A stretch of DNA of 64,000 bases from DATAQC01 sp038238185 (GTDB lineage: Bacteria > Actinomycetota > Acidimicrobiia > Acidimicrobiales > AC-14): positions 1 to 64,000 of the forward strand of contig JBBRXY010000009.1 in the NCBI GenBank assembly GCA_038238185.1, given 5' to 3'. Below, piece by piece: positions 54,605-63,344 of this stretch. The notes beneath the pieces are model-generated. The model ran no database searches. It worked only from the letters and a program-made list of their open reading frames with translations, and was not told the DNA's origin. The position numbers were made by a program, and so were the translations under genes. Position 1 is the first letter of the stretch. The number at the start of each line of letters is the position of its first letter.

Positions 54605-56149
54605 CTACTCGCCTGGCTTGTGCTGTTCGTCGGAGTCGGTGTAGCGGGCCAGTTCGTCGGGGCGGGGAGCGAGGGGACGTAGGAGGGGGAAGAAGATCAC
54701 GTCGGCGATCGAATCTGCCTCGGTCAGCAGCATGGCCAGCCGCTCGATACCGGGGCCGACGCCCGTCGTGGGTGGCATGCCGTACTCCATGGCTTCCAGG
54801 AACTCGTGGTCGACGGGATGGGCCTCGATGTCTTCGTCGACAACGCGCCGGCCCTGCTCGGCCTGAAACCGGCGCTGGAGCTCGGCGGGATCGTTGAGCT
54901 CCGACCAGTTGTCGCCCTGCTCGATGCCGCCCACGTACAACTCGAACCGTTCGACGAACCGTGGATCGTCGGCCGTGCACTTGGCCAGTGGGGACACCTC
55001 GACCGGATAGCCGAACACGATCGTCGGTTGGATCAGCGTGGGCGCCACCACTTCCTCAAACAGCGAGGTCAGGGCGTGGCCGACGGTGGCCTGCGGGCGC
55101 AGGCGGTTGTCGGCGAGGACCTGGTTGGCGACCGCCAGGTCGCTCACCGCCCGGAAGTCGACCCCGCACTGGCGGTTGACCAGGCCGACCATGGTCTCCC
55201 GGGGCCATTCACCCATCAGGTCGACCGGCTGGCCTCTCACCGAGACGATCTTCTTGCCCACGACGTCGGCGGCGAGATGCTTGTAGAGCTGTTCGGTGAG
55301 CTCCATGTTGAACTCGTAACCCTCGTACGCCGTCATGGTCTCGAGCATCGAGAACTCGGGGTTGTGCGTCCGGTCGATGCCTTCGTTTCGGAAATATCGA
55401 CCGATGGTGTACACGCGTTCGAAACCGGCGATGACCAGCCGCTTCAGGTACAGTTCATGCGAAATGGCCAGGTAGTAGTCGCTGTCGATGGCGTTGACGT
55501 GGGTGCGAAACGGCTGGGCCCGGCCGCCGCCATAAAGAGGTTGGAGGATGGGGGTATTGAACTCGACGAACTTCCGTTCGTTCAGGAAGGCCCGAATACC
55601 AAAGAGGATGTCGGAAACCACGACGAACCTGTCGCGCTTGGCCGGGGTCATGATGAGGTCGAGATACCGCTTTCGCGCCAGCACTTCCTCGTCGGTGACG
55701 CCATGCCACTTGTCGGGGAGGGGCTGCAGCGACTTGGCGAGCAGCCGAAGCCCCTTTACCTGAACCGAGTCCTCGCCCCGACGGGTCCTGGTGACGGTGC
55801 CCTCGGCTTCCACGATGTCGCCGATGTCGATGAGCTGGCCGGCGTCGTCGAAGCCGAGCGTTCCCGCGGCGGGGCTGGTCGGGGCCAGGTTCTCGCCGGC
55901 GATCATGAGCTGTACCCGGCCCGACTGGTCCTGCACGTCGGCGAAGACGAGTTGTCCGTGGCCTCGGCGCGACATCATCCGCCCCGCCACGGTCACGGGT
56001 TGTCCGGCGAGCTCGTCGTAGCGATCGTGGACGTCGACGGCCATGTGGGTCCGTCGGGATGTCGACGGGTACGGATCGATTCCCAATGCCTTGAGTCGCC
56101 GCACCTTTTCGATGCATTGGGTTCGGAAGGCGCTTCCCGAGGTTCCCAT
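54605..56149 (-). CDS. lysS: Lysyl-tRNA synthetase (class II)
   Basis: A 514-residue synthetase with an N-terminal OB-fold (VTVAGRMMSRRGHGQLVFAD) and the class II motifs: FNTPILQPLYGGGRAQPF, motif 2 in GRYFRNEGIDRTHNPEFSML and motif 3 in GVGPGIERLAMLLTEA. It charges tRNA-Lys. The ATG at 56149 has no clear Shine-Dalgarno, so the message may be leaderless or start further upstream. Confidence 0.94.
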   Translation of the reverse strand: MGTSGSAFRTQCIEKVRRLKALGIDPYPSTSRRTHMAVDVHDRYDELAGQPVTVAGRMMSRRGHGQLVFADVQDQSGRVQLMIAGENLAPTSPAAGTLGFDDAGQLIDIGDIVEAEGTVTRTRRGEDSVQVKGLRLLAKSLQPLPDKWHGVTDEEVLARKRYLDLIMTPAKRDRFVVVSDILFGIRAFLNERKFVEFNTPILQPLYGGGRAQPFRTHVNAIDSDYYLAISHELYLKRLVIAGFERVYTIGRYFRNEGIDRTHNPEFSMLETMTAYEGYEFNMELTEQLYKHLAADVVGKKIVSVRGQPVDLMGEWPRETMVGLVNRQCGVDFRAVSDLAVANQVLADNRLRPQATVGHALTSLFEEVVAPTLIQPTIVFGYPVEVSPLAKCTADDPRFVERFELYVGGIEQGDNWSELNDPAELQRRFQAEQGRRVVDEDIEAHPVDHEFLEAMEYGMPPTTGVGPGIERLAMLLTEADSIADVIFFPLLRPLAPRPDELARYTDSDEQHKPGE

Positions 56150-56299
56150 CAGGTTGAAGTCATAGGGGGTTGAGGTCCTCGGTACAGAGGGGCTTGATCC
56201 TGAGAGGATACGCGTAGCAGCGCCAGGGTCCCAGCCGCTGGCCCGACTGCTCGCTACCATGGCCACCGTAGCCGTTCGATGAAACGGCGAGGGGATGGA

Positions 56300-57880
56300 G
56301 TGGGCTACCAGCTCGGTGTTGACATCGGTACGACGCATACTGCGGCTGCCGTTCTCCGCCAGGGCCAGGCCGAGATGGCCATCCTCGGCGACGACACCGC
56401 CACACTCCCCTCGGTGATATTCGTCGGTACCGATGATGCCGTCGTCGTGGGAGATGCAGCCCGCGAGCTGGGCTTCTCCGACCCGACCCGGGTGGCGCGC
56501 GCCTTCATCCGCCGGTTGGGCGACCCCGTCCCGCTCGTGCTCGGGGAGACGCCCTACTCCCCCGACGACCTCATGGCCAAGCTGCTGCGCCGGGTAATCG
56601 ACGTGGTCTCGGAGCGAGAGGGTGCATTTCCCGACCTGGTCACCGTCTCCCACCCGGCTAACTGGGGTGCCTACAGGCTGGATCTGCTCAACCAGGTCAT
56701 CGGCCTCGCCGGCATGGAAGGCGTCCGCACGGTCAGCGACCCCGAGGCCGCTGCCATCTTCTACTGCGCCACCGAGGGGATACCCGACGGGAAACTGGTC
56801 GTGGTCTACGACCTCGGCGGCGGCACGTTCGACGCGGCCGTCGGGCGCAAGACCCCCGACGGCTTCGAGATCGTCGGGGCGGCCGAGGGTATCGACCGGC
56901 TCGGCGGTATCGATTTCGACGAGGCCGTTCTCGCCCACATCTCGAGAGCCGTCGGCGTCGGGCTGGCTGACTTCGAACCCGACGACCCGGCTACGACCGC
57001 CGCCATCGACGGCCTCCGCGAGGAGTGTGCCGTGCTCAAAGAGACACTTTCGACGGCCGCCGAGGTGTCGGTGCCGGTGTTCCTCCCCGGCGGCGAACGC
57101 GAGGTGCGGGTGACCAGGGACGAGCTGGACGCCATGGTCCGCTCGTCGCTCACAGAGACCGTCGAGGTCCTTCGCCGCACCCTTGTCGCCGCCGACGTTG
57201 ACGCCGCCGAGGTCGACTCCGTTGTCCTCGTGGGCGGGTCGTCGCGCATGCCGCTGGTCGCTCAACTGGTGTCCGAGGAGTTGGGCCGGCCGGTCACCGT
57301 CGCGGCCGAACCGACGCACGCGGTCGCCCTCGGGGCGGCGTTGTCGATGGTGTCGTGGGCCGAGAAGCACGATCCGCCCCCCTCACCGCCGAAGGTCTCG
57401 ACCACACTCACCGAATCCACCGATTCCGAATCCACCGATTCCGAATCCACCGATTCCGACTCCGCCGAATCCAAGGACGCCGAATCCAAGGACGCCGAAT
57501 CCAAGGACGCCGAATCCAAGGACGCCGAATCCAAGGACGCCGAATCCAAGGACGCCGATTCCAAGGACGCCGATTCCGACTCCGCCGAATCCAAAGACGC
57601 CGGGTCCAAGCCGGCGGAACAGGCGTCGCCCCAGCGCTCGGGGCCACCGCCCTTGTCACTGCTGATGTCGATCGTCGCGGCTGCGTGCTCCCTGGTCATG
57701 GTGGCGGCCGCAGCCGGGGCAGGGACGCTCATCGCCGTCGGGCAGGTGGCGGCGGGGATCGGGCTGGTGGCACTGGCTGTCGGCGCAGGTGTGGCCCTGC
57801 TTCTCATCATGAGGCGGCCCGCTCATCGGGTCTCGGCAACGACCGAGTCCGCAGAGCACCGGGAAGAATCGCCGTTGTAG
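56300..57880 (+). CDS. Hsp70-family protein with an acidic repeat linker and C-terminal membrane helices
   Basis: A 526-residue protein from the GTG at 56300, preceded by GAGGGG. Residues 1-360 are an actin-like ATPase of Hsp70 type (YQLGVDIGTTHTAAAV, VVYDLGGGTFDAAVG, SVVLVGGSSRMPLVAQLV). Instead of a substrate-binding domain there is an acidic tract of ESTDS and ESKDA pentapeptides (about 372-436), then two transmembrane helices (452-505; LLMSIVAAACSLVMVAAAAG). The chaperone activity of DnaK is unlikely; it may sense or move something at the membrane. Confidence 0.85.
   Translation: MGYQLGVDIGTTHTAAAVLRQGQAEMAILGDDTATLPSVIFVGTDDAVVVGDAARELGFSDPTRVARAFIRRLGDPVPLVLGETPYSPDDLMAKLLRRVIDVVSEREGAFPDLVTVSHPANWGAYRLDLLNQVIGLAGMEGVRTVSDPEAAAIFYCATEGIPDGKLVVVYDLGGGTFDAAVGRKTPDGFEIVGAAEGIDRLGGIDFDEAVLAHISRAVGVGLADFEPDDPATTAAIDGLREECAVLKETLSTAAEVSVPVFLPGGEREVRVTRDELDAMVRSSLTETVEVLRRTLVAADVDAAEVDSVVLVGGSSRMPLVAQLVSEELGRPVTVAAEPTHAVALGAALSMVSWAEKHDPPPSPPKVSTTLTESTDSESTDSESTDSDSAESKDAESKDAESKDAESKDAESKDAESKDADSKDADSDSAESKDAGSKPAEQASPQRSGPPPLSLLMSIVAAACSLVMVAAAAGAGTLIAVGQVAAGIGLVALAVGAGVALLLIMRRPAHRVSATTESAEHREESPL
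57416..57607. repeat. 15-base tandem repeats coding for acidic pentapeptides
   Basis: GAATCCACCGATTCC-type units give way to GAATCCAAGGACGCC, six nearly identical copies in a row, then variants. They encode ESTDS and ESKDA repeats in the Hsp70-like protein. The uniform units suggest slippage. Confidence 0.9.
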
Positions 57881-57901
57881 CGGTTATTTTGCGGTAGCGG
57901 G

Positions 57902-58522
57902 CTATTCCGGCGTGCCGGAGGCACCCGAGCAGGGCGCGCCCGGCTCCGGCGCCTTGGGGCTCTGGCGGTACTGCTTCACGAACACCGCCAGCTCGGGGTC
58001 GGTGGCCGACGGCAGCTCGAGCTGGGCACCCCATGCCGAGGCCACGACAGGGGCGGGAAGTCCCGGGAACGGGCTAACGAGGACGTACGTCGGGCTCTTG
58101 GCCAGGTCGCGCAACACGGCGACCTGTTGGACAGGCAGGTCGGGGGAGTACGTGATCCATACCGCCCCGTGCTCCATGGAATGTACGCCCTGCTCCGTCA
58201 CGATCGGCTGGGAGTAGTAGCCGCAGTTCTGCCAGATCGGAGCATGATCACCGCCCACCGGCGGCGTCTGGGGATAATCCACCTTCCCCTGCACGTGGTT
58301 CCGGGCGAGAGCGGCGTAGGTGTTCACCGTGGTCAGGTGTGTCGTCGGAGTCCCGGAAGGGGTCGCCTTCTGGCTCCCCGATCCGCACCCGGCAACCAAT
58401 AGGGCCAGGACGGCGGTGGCAGCCAGAGCCCTCGTTCTTTTCCCGATCCTTCTCGCCCGGAATCGTCCGGCGCCTGCGTCGCCTCGAATGACAGATCGCT
58501 CAGGGCGAGGGGGCACGCTCAC
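57902..58522 (-). CDS. DUF3105 lipoprotein
   Basis: A 206-residue protein from the GTG at 58522 (a second GTG two codons later is possible). The signal peptide ends in a lipobox LALLVAGC. The DUF3105 domain follows, with VDYPQTPPVGGDHAPIWQNC, QGVHSMEHGAVWITYSPDLP and SAWGAQLELPSATDPEL; the His and Cys residues are the family's conserved set. Function is not known. Its start overlaps the end of the DUF1844 gene by 23 bases. Confidence 0.82.
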   Translation of the reverse strand: MSVPPRPERSVIRGDAGAGRFRARRIGKRTRALAATAVLALLVAGCGSGSQKATPSGTPTTHLTTVNTYAALARNHVQGKVDYPQTPPVGGDHAPIWQNCGYYSQPIVTEQGVHSMEHGAVWITYSPDLPVQQVAVLRDLAKSPTYVLVSPFPGLPAPVVASAWGAQLELPSATDPELAVFVKQYRQSPKAPEPGAPCSGASGTPE

Positions 58523-58925
58523 CCCCGGCTCGCTTGCCGGCCTCCACGAACGCCAGGCGGAGGCTGGTAAGGGCATCCCGCAATGGGGTTTCGTCTTCGC
58601 CCAGCTTGTCGCCCAGACCTTCGACGATGGCGGCGAGGGCATCGACGGCCAGTTGTGCCTGGGCCAGATCGGGGCGCTCCTGGTCGAGGTGAAGAGCCGC
58701 GAGCTGGAACAGCCCGATGCAGTGGTTGGCGATCACCACGATCGCGGGTGTCTGGAGGAGCTCTCGTTGGACCTGGGCCATCCGCGCGGCCAACTCCTCC
58801 TCGGTGGGTTGGGCCCGCCCGGAGGGGTCCGACGGTGGGGCCGGTTGCGTGCCCTGGGGTGGCGGTGCGGGCGGGTCGTCTCGATGGACGGGACGCTCGC
58901 CTGACGGTGTCCAGATGGTGCTCAT
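58500..58925 (-). CDS. DUF1844 protein
   Basis: A 141-residue soluble protein. A proline-rich N-terminus (DDPPAPPPQGTQPAPP) precedes the DUF1844 helix bundle: VVIANHCIGLFQLAALHLDQ and DLAQAQLAVDALAAIVEGLG. In actinobacteria this gene lies divergently upstream of infC, as here. Function unknown. Confidence 0.82.
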   Translation of the reverse strand: MSTIWTPSGERPVHRDDPPAPPPQGTQPAPPSDPSGRAQPTEEELAARMAQVQRELLQTPAIVVIANHCIGLFQLAALHLDQERPDLAQAQLAVDALAAIVEGLGDKLGEDETPLRDALTSLRLAFVEAGKRAGGERAPSP

Positions 58926-59103
58926 GCTGCTAGCCTAGGTGCACAATTGAAGACGGGAAGCGGGATCTTTGGGTCCCCACCTGGCCACCGTTGGTGCGTC
59001 CGGGTCGATTCGACCGCCGCAGGCGGGCGTTGCCTTCCCGACGTCCGCCTCTTTCGCGTCCATCGAACGAACACTGCGAAGTACCAGCCCGACCATACAA
59101 GCC

Positions 59104-59121
59104 AAGGAGTGATGCCGGATC
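59104..59121 (+). promoter_or_regulatory. infC ribosome site with a non-canonical ATC start codon
   Basis: AAGGAG (59104-59109) is followed after 9 bases by ATC (59119-59121), which opens the IF3 frame. No ATG, GTG or TTG occurs in that frame before the conserved INDRIR motif. The codon just upstream of CGG-ATC is TGC, preceded by an in-frame TGA. IF3 genes in other bacteria use AUU, AUC or AUA and are self-regulated by IF3 discriminating against such starts. Confidence 0.85.
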
Positions 59122-59751
59122 GCCACAGCAGACGGGAACGACCCGAGGATCAACGACCGCATCCGAGCGCGCGAAGTGCGCTTGGTCGACCCCGACGGAG
59201 GTCAGCTCGGGATCAAGCCCACCCTGGAGGCTCTGCGGATTGCCGAGGAGCTCGGGATGGACCTGGTGGAGGTGGCGCCCAACGCCGACCCGCCCGTGTG
59301 CCGGATCCTCAACTACGGCAACTGGAAGTACGAAGCGGCAAAGCGCGACCGGGAGTCCCGGAGGCGGGCTGCGAGCAGTTCGATCAAGGAGATGAAATAC
59401 CGCCCCAAGATCGGCGGCGGCGATTTCGACACCAAGACGCGCAAGGTCGGGGAGTTCCTCGACGAGGGTCACAAGGTCAAGGTCACGATCATGTTCCGTG
59501 GCCGGGAGGTCGCTCATCCCGACCTTGGCATGAAGATCCTCAATCGCATCGCCGAGACCCTGGGGCCAGGGGCCAAGGTGGAAGCATCACCCAAGCTGGA
59601 CGGCCGCAACATGGTGATGGTGTTGGCACCTGACAAGCGGGCCAAGGCCGCGGCGGCCAAGGCGGCTGCCGAAGAGGAAAGCGAAGCAGGGCAGCCTCAG
59701 CCAGACGTCACCCCGCCGCCTGAGATCCCCACAGACGCACAGAACGTATGA
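59119..59751 (+). CDS. infC: Translation initiation factor IF-3
   Basis: About 210 residues from the ATC at 59119. The N-domain has PRINDRIRAREVRLVDPDGG and VEVAPNADPPVCRILNYGNW; the C-domain has SSIKEMKYRPKIGGGDFDTK, VKVTIMFRGREVAHPDLGM and VEASPKLDGRNMVMVLAP. A 40-residue Ala/Glu/Pro tail follows, as in actinobacteria. IF3 checks start-codon pairing on the 30S subunit. It heads infC-rpmI-rplT. Confidence 0.95.
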   Translation: MATADGNDPRINDRIRAREVRLVDPDGGQLGIKPTLEALRIAEELGMDLVEVAPNADPPVCRILNYGNWKYEAAKRDRESRRRAASSSIKEMKYRPKIGGGDFDTKTRKVGEFLDEGHKVKVTIMFRGREVAHPDLGMKILNRIAETLGPGAKVEASPKLDGRNMVMVLAPDKRAKAAAAKAAAEEESEAGQPQPDVTPPPEIPTDAQNV

Positions 59752-59770
59752 CCGAGATCGGAGCCACGAC

Positions 59771-59965
59771 ATGCCCAAGATGAAAACGCACCGAGGGGCG
59801 GCCAAGCGCTTCAAGGTCACCGGTACCGGAAAGATCATGCGTCGCAAGGCGTTCCGGTCCCACATCCTCGAGAAGAAGCCTTCCAAGCGCACGCGCCGCT
59901 TGGCCAAGGAAGCTGAGCTCCGCGGCGGTGACCGAGCTCAGGTCAAGCAGCTTCTCGGCCTCTAA
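59771..59965 (+). CDS. rpmI: 50S ribosomal protein L35
   Basis: A 64-residue basic protein, MPKMKTHRGAAKRFKVTGTG with KAFRSHILEKKPSKRTRRL, typical of L35. The ATG is 20 bases after the infC stop, in the conserved infC-rpmI-rplT order. Confidence 0.97.
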   Translation: MPKMKTHRGAAKRFKVTGTGKIMRRKAFRSHILEKKPSKRTRRLAKEAELRGGDRAQVKQLLGL

Positions 59966-60012
59966 CCACCCGAAACCGCACCACGTCACGAGAACCAGGA
60001 AGGGAGCGTTTC

Positions 60013-60378
60013 ATGGCCAGGGTCAAGCGCGCCGTACACGGTCGAAAGCACCACCGGGCCGTCCTCAAGGAGGCCCGCGGCTACTACGGCAACAAGAGCC
60101 GAAGCTTCAAGGCTGCCAACGAGCAGCTGATGCACTCCCGCCAGTACGCCTACCGCGACCGTCGGGCACGCAAGGGCGACTTCCGCCAGCTCTGGATCCA
60201 GCGGATCAACGCCGGAGCCCGCCAGCACGGCATGAGCTACAGCCGGTTCATCGACGGCCTCAACCGGGCCGGAGTCGAAGTCGACCGCAAGATCCTGGCC
60301 GACCTCGCCGTCACCGACGACCGTGCTTTTGCCGCTCTGGTGAAGGTGGCCCAGGAGGCCCCGCCCAAGGCGTCATGA
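60013..60378 (+). CDS. rplT: 50S ribosomal protein L20
   Basis: A 121-residue protein beginning ARVKRAVHGRKHHRAVLKEA, with GYYGNKSRSFKAANEQLM and RDRRARKGDFRQLWIQRINA. L20 is an early 23S rRNA assembly protein and often represses its own operon. GGAAGGGAGCG precedes the ATG. Its stop overlaps the start of the methyltransferase gene. Confidence 0.97.
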   Translation: MARVKRAVHGRKHHRAVLKEARGYYGNKSRSFKAANEQLMHSRQYAYRDRRARKGDFRQLWIQRINAGARQHGMSYSRFIDGLNRAGVEVDRKILADLAVTDDRAFAALVKVAQEAPPKAS

Positions 60379-61205
60379 GACCAGGGCCCGCCGGCCCGGG
60401 TGACGGATCGCCGGTCGGGCTGGCCATACGCAACCCCAGGGTCCAGCGGTTGCGCCGGTTGGCCCGCGACGCCAGGGCCCGCCGGACGGAGCGGGCCTAC
60501 GTGGTCGAGGGCGAGAAGCTGGTCGCCGCCGCGGTCGCTGCCGGTGCGCCCGTCGAGGCCGTGTACGTCGGCCCCGGATATGCCGGTGCGCTGGCCGCGT
60601 CGTCCGCCGGCATCGTTGCCCAGGCCCTGGCCCCTGGTGTCCTCGAGCGGGTGTCGGCCACCGTCACGCCCCAGCCTGTCATCGGCGTCGTGGCCATCGT
60701 CGATACCGACATGGCGACGTTGCATCACGCGGTGGCGGCCGATGCCGGCCCGGTGGTGGTGTGTGTCGATGTCCGTGACCCCGGCAACCTCGGGACGGTG
60801 CTGCGGAGCGCCCAGGCCGCGGGGGCGGCCGGGATAGTGTTTTGCGACGGGACAGCGGACGCTTACGGCCCCAAATGCGTGCGGGCATCGGCCGGTGCAG
60901 TGTTCCAGCTGCCGATGGTGAGCGGAGGGGCGGCGGTGGAGGTGCTGGAGGAGTTGGGGTCGTGGGGGATGCGGCGCCTGGGGACGCGGGCCGCGGGTGG
61001 TACCGCCTACGACACCACCGATCTGACCGGGCCGGTGGCCCTGGTGCTGGGCAACGAGGCTCACGGCCTGTCCTCGGAGATCGAGGGCGTCCTCGACGGC
61101 CTGGTCACCATCCCCATGGCGGCGCCGGCGGAGTCGCTGAACGTTGGGGCCGCTGCTGCGATTCTCTGCTTCGAGTCGGCTCGCCAGCGACGAACCCGGC
61201 CATGA
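60375..61205 (+). CDS. TrmH/SpoU-family RNA 2'-O-methyltransferase
   Basis: A 276-residue SPOUT enzyme from the ATG at 60375. The N-terminal substrate-binding region (RNPRVQRLRRLARDARARRT, YVVEGEKLVAAAVAAGAP) precedes the SPOUT motifs CVDVRDPGNLGTVLRSAQAA, LVLGNEAHGLSSEIEG and IPMAAPAESLNVGAAAAI. It methylates a ribose in rRNA or tRNA using S-adenosylmethionine. The target is not readable. It overlaps both neighbours by 4 bases (ATGA), so rplT-trmH-kinase-pheS are read together. Confidence 0.92.
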   Translation: MRPGPAGPGDGSPVGLAIRNPRVQRLRRLARDARARRTERAYVVEGEKLVAAAVAAGAPVEAVYVGPGYAGALAASSAGIVAQALAPGVLERVSATVTPQPVIGVVAIVDTDMATLHHAVAADAGPVVVCVDVRDPGNLGTVLRSAQAAGAAGIVFCDGTADAYGPKCVRASAGAVFQLPMVSGGAAVEVLEELGSWGMRRLGTRAAGGTAYDTTDLTGPVALVLGNEAHGLSSEIEGVLDGLVTIPMAAPAESLNVGAAAAILCFESARQRRTRP

Positions 61206-62278
61206 ACGCCACCACCGACTCCGGCACCCCCGATTTCGACCGGTTCCCGGACGCGGTGTTCCATCTCGATGCCGAGCGACGTCTGGTGGCCGTCAACCGA
61301 GCCGCCACCGAGCTCACCGGTCTCAAGCGCGACGACCTGATCGGACGTCCCGCCGGTGAGGCGCTCAACTGTCACACCACCGACGGCAGGGCCCTGCTGG
61401 TCGACGGCTGGCCCCGGGCGGCCCGGCTGCGATCGGTGCGGGCCATACCCGAGCACGAGGTGGTGATGCGGGCCGCCGACGGCTCCGATGTCGTCACCCT
61501 CGTTACCGGTACCTACCAACGCGACGTCGACGGTCGAGTGATCGGGGCGGTGGTGGCCGCGCGCGACGCCAGCCGTCGCAGGGCCGGGCCGGCCGAGGGG
61601 ATGGAGGTCATCTCCACGGTCAGCCACGAGCTGCGAGCGCCGCTCACGTCGGTGCGGGGCTACACGAGCCTCCTGCTCAACCGCTGGGACCGGTTGGGTG
61701 ACGACCAGAAGCGGAGCATGCTCGAACAGGTCAACCACGACGCCGCGAGGGTCACCCGGCTCGTCACCGAGCTGCTCGACATCAGCCGCCTCGAGAGCGG
61801 CCGGCTTCATCTGCGCCGCCAGCTCGTGGACCTGCCGGCCCTGGTTGCCACGGTCGTCGAGAAGGTGCGGATGAGCGAATCCACCCTCGACGCCGAGGTG
61901 GTGTTCCCCGGCGAATTCCCCCACGTCTACGCGGATCCCGACAAGGTGGAGCAGGTGCTCACCAATCTGGTCGAGAATGCCGCCAAGTATGGCGACCCGA
62001 AGGGGATGCGGATCATGGGAACCGATGGCGAGGGAGCGGTGGCGGTGGCCGTGACCGACAAGGGTCAGGGCATCCCCGAGTCCGACCTGCGCCGCGTCTT
62101 CAGCAAGTTTTTCCGGCGGGCCGAGACCCGCCCCACGGGTTCAGGGCTCGGCCTGTGGATCAGCCGAGGCCTGGTCGAGGCCCACGGGGGATCCCTGGTG
62201 GTCGAGTCCGAGGTGGGCCGGGGATCGACGTTCCGCTTCACCCTTCCCACCGGCCTCCCCGACGAGTTGTCCACATGA
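61202..62278 (+). CDS. PAS-domain sensor histidine kinase
   Basis: A 358-residue soluble kinase from the ATG at 61202. The PAS domain (about 10-125; DAVFHLDAERRLVAVNRAAT, then GLKRDDLIGRPAGEALN) is followed by HisKA with His near residue 142 in STVSHELRAPLTSVRGYTSL and a HATPase with QVLTNLVENAAKYGDP, DKGQGIPESDL and GSGLGLWISRGLVEAHGGSL. There is no membrane segment and no regulator gene adjacent. Its position between an RNA methyltransferase and pheS is unusual. Confidence 0.9.
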   Translation: MNATTDSGTPDFDRFPDAVFHLDAERRLVAVNRAATELTGLKRDDLIGRPAGEALNCHTTDGRALLVDGWPRAARLRSVRAIPEHEVVMRAADGSDVVTLVTGTYQRDVDGRVIGAVVAARDASRRRAGPAEGMEVISTVSHELRAPLTSVRGYTSLLLNRWDRLGDDQKRSMLEQVNHDAARVTRLVTELLDISRLESGRLHLRRQLVDLPALVATVVEKVRMSESTLDAEVVFPGEFPHVYADPDKVEQVLTNLVENAAKYGDPKGMRIMGTDGEGAVAVAVTDKGQGIPESDLRRVFSKFFRRAETRPTGSGLGLWISRGLVEAHGGSLVVESEVGRGSTFRFTLPTGLPDELST

Positions 62279-63315
62279 CTGACGAGAGTCGTTCCCCCGC
62301 CCAGATCGAGGAGGAGGCTGTGGGCCGGGTGGCTGCCGCCGCCTCGGTGGCCGACCTCGACGCCACCCAACAGGAGTTCCTGGGCAAGAAGTCACCGTTC
62401 GCGGCATTGCACCGTGCCCTGGGTGGACTCGAGGTCGAGGAGCGCCGCGAGCAGGGACGGGCGATACACGAGGCCCGAACCAGAGTGGAGGAGGCGGCCA
62501 CCGGCCGCCGGCAGACCTTGGAAGCGGCCGAGCGGGTCGTCCGCCTCGAGGCCGACCGCACCGACCTCACCGAGATCGTCGGACGGCCCGGTCGGGGGCA
62601 CACGCACCTCGTCAACCAGGCGCGCGATGACTTGGAGGACGTCTTCGTTTCCATGGGCTACGCCGTGGCCGAGGGGCCCGAGGTGGAGACCGACTGGTAC
62701 AACTTCGAGGCGCTCAACATGCCCCCCGCCCATCCGGCCCGCAGCATGTGGGACACGCTGTACCTGAAGCTGGGGGCACCCGAGTCGGTGCTGCTGCGCA
62801 CGCATACATCGCCCGTGCAGATCAGAGTCATGAAGAGCCAGGCGCCACCCATCCGGGTTGTGGCCCCGGGGCGGTGTTACCGCCGCGACACGCCCGACGC
62901 CCGGCACCTCCCGGTCTTCCACCAGATCGAAGGCCTGGTGGTCGACCGGGGCATCACGTTCGGCGACCTGGCCGGCACCATCGAGGCTTTCACCACTGCC
63001 TACTTCGGCGAGTCGATCCACACCCGCCTGCGACCGTCGTACTTCCCCTTCACGGAGCCATCGGCCGAGTTCGAGGTCACCTGCATCTTCTGCCACGGCG
63101 CCGGATGCCGGGTGTGTTCCCAGTCGGGCTGGATCGAGTTGGGCGGAGCGGGCATGGTCGATCCGAACGTGTTCGCCGCCGTCGGCATCGACCCCGAGGA
63201 GTGGACGGGCTTCGCCTTCGGCTTCGGCATCGACCGTTGCGCCCAGGTCCGCCACGACCTCGACGACCTCCGCCACCTGCTCACCAACGACGTCCGCTTT
63301 CTGTCGCAGTTCTAG
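62275..63315 (+). CDS. pheS: Phenylalanyl-tRNA synthetase alpha subunit
   Basis: A 346-residue class II synthetase subunit. The N-terminal coiled-coil has TQQEFLGKKSPFAALHRALG and the catalytic core has GPEVETDWYNFEALNMPPAH, HTSPVQIRVM, RPSYFPFTEPSAEFEV and GFGIDRCAQVRH. It needs PheT for activity. The ATG overlaps the kinase stop. pheT would normally follow immediately, but an IS1182-like transposase gene on the other strand occupies that place. Confidence 0.95.
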   Translation: MTDESRSPAQIEEEAVGRVAAAASVADLDATQQEFLGKKSPFAALHRALGGLEVEERREQGRAIHEARTRVEEAATGRRQTLEAAERVVRLEADRTDLTEIVGRPGRGHTHLVNQARDDLEDVFVSMGYAVAEGPEVETDWYNFEALNMPPAHPARSMWDTLYLKLGAPESVLLRTHTSPVQIRVMKSQAPPIRVVAPGRCYRRDTPDARHLPVFHQIEGLVVDRGITFGDLAGTIEAFTTAYFGESIHTRLRPSYFPFTEPSAEFEVTCIFCHGAGCRVCSQSGWIELGGAGMVDPNVFAAVGIDPEEWTGFAFGFGIDRCAQVRHDLDDLRHLLTNDVRFLSQF

Positions 63316-63344
63316 GTGAGTCGGCAGGAAGTGGCCTTTTAAGA

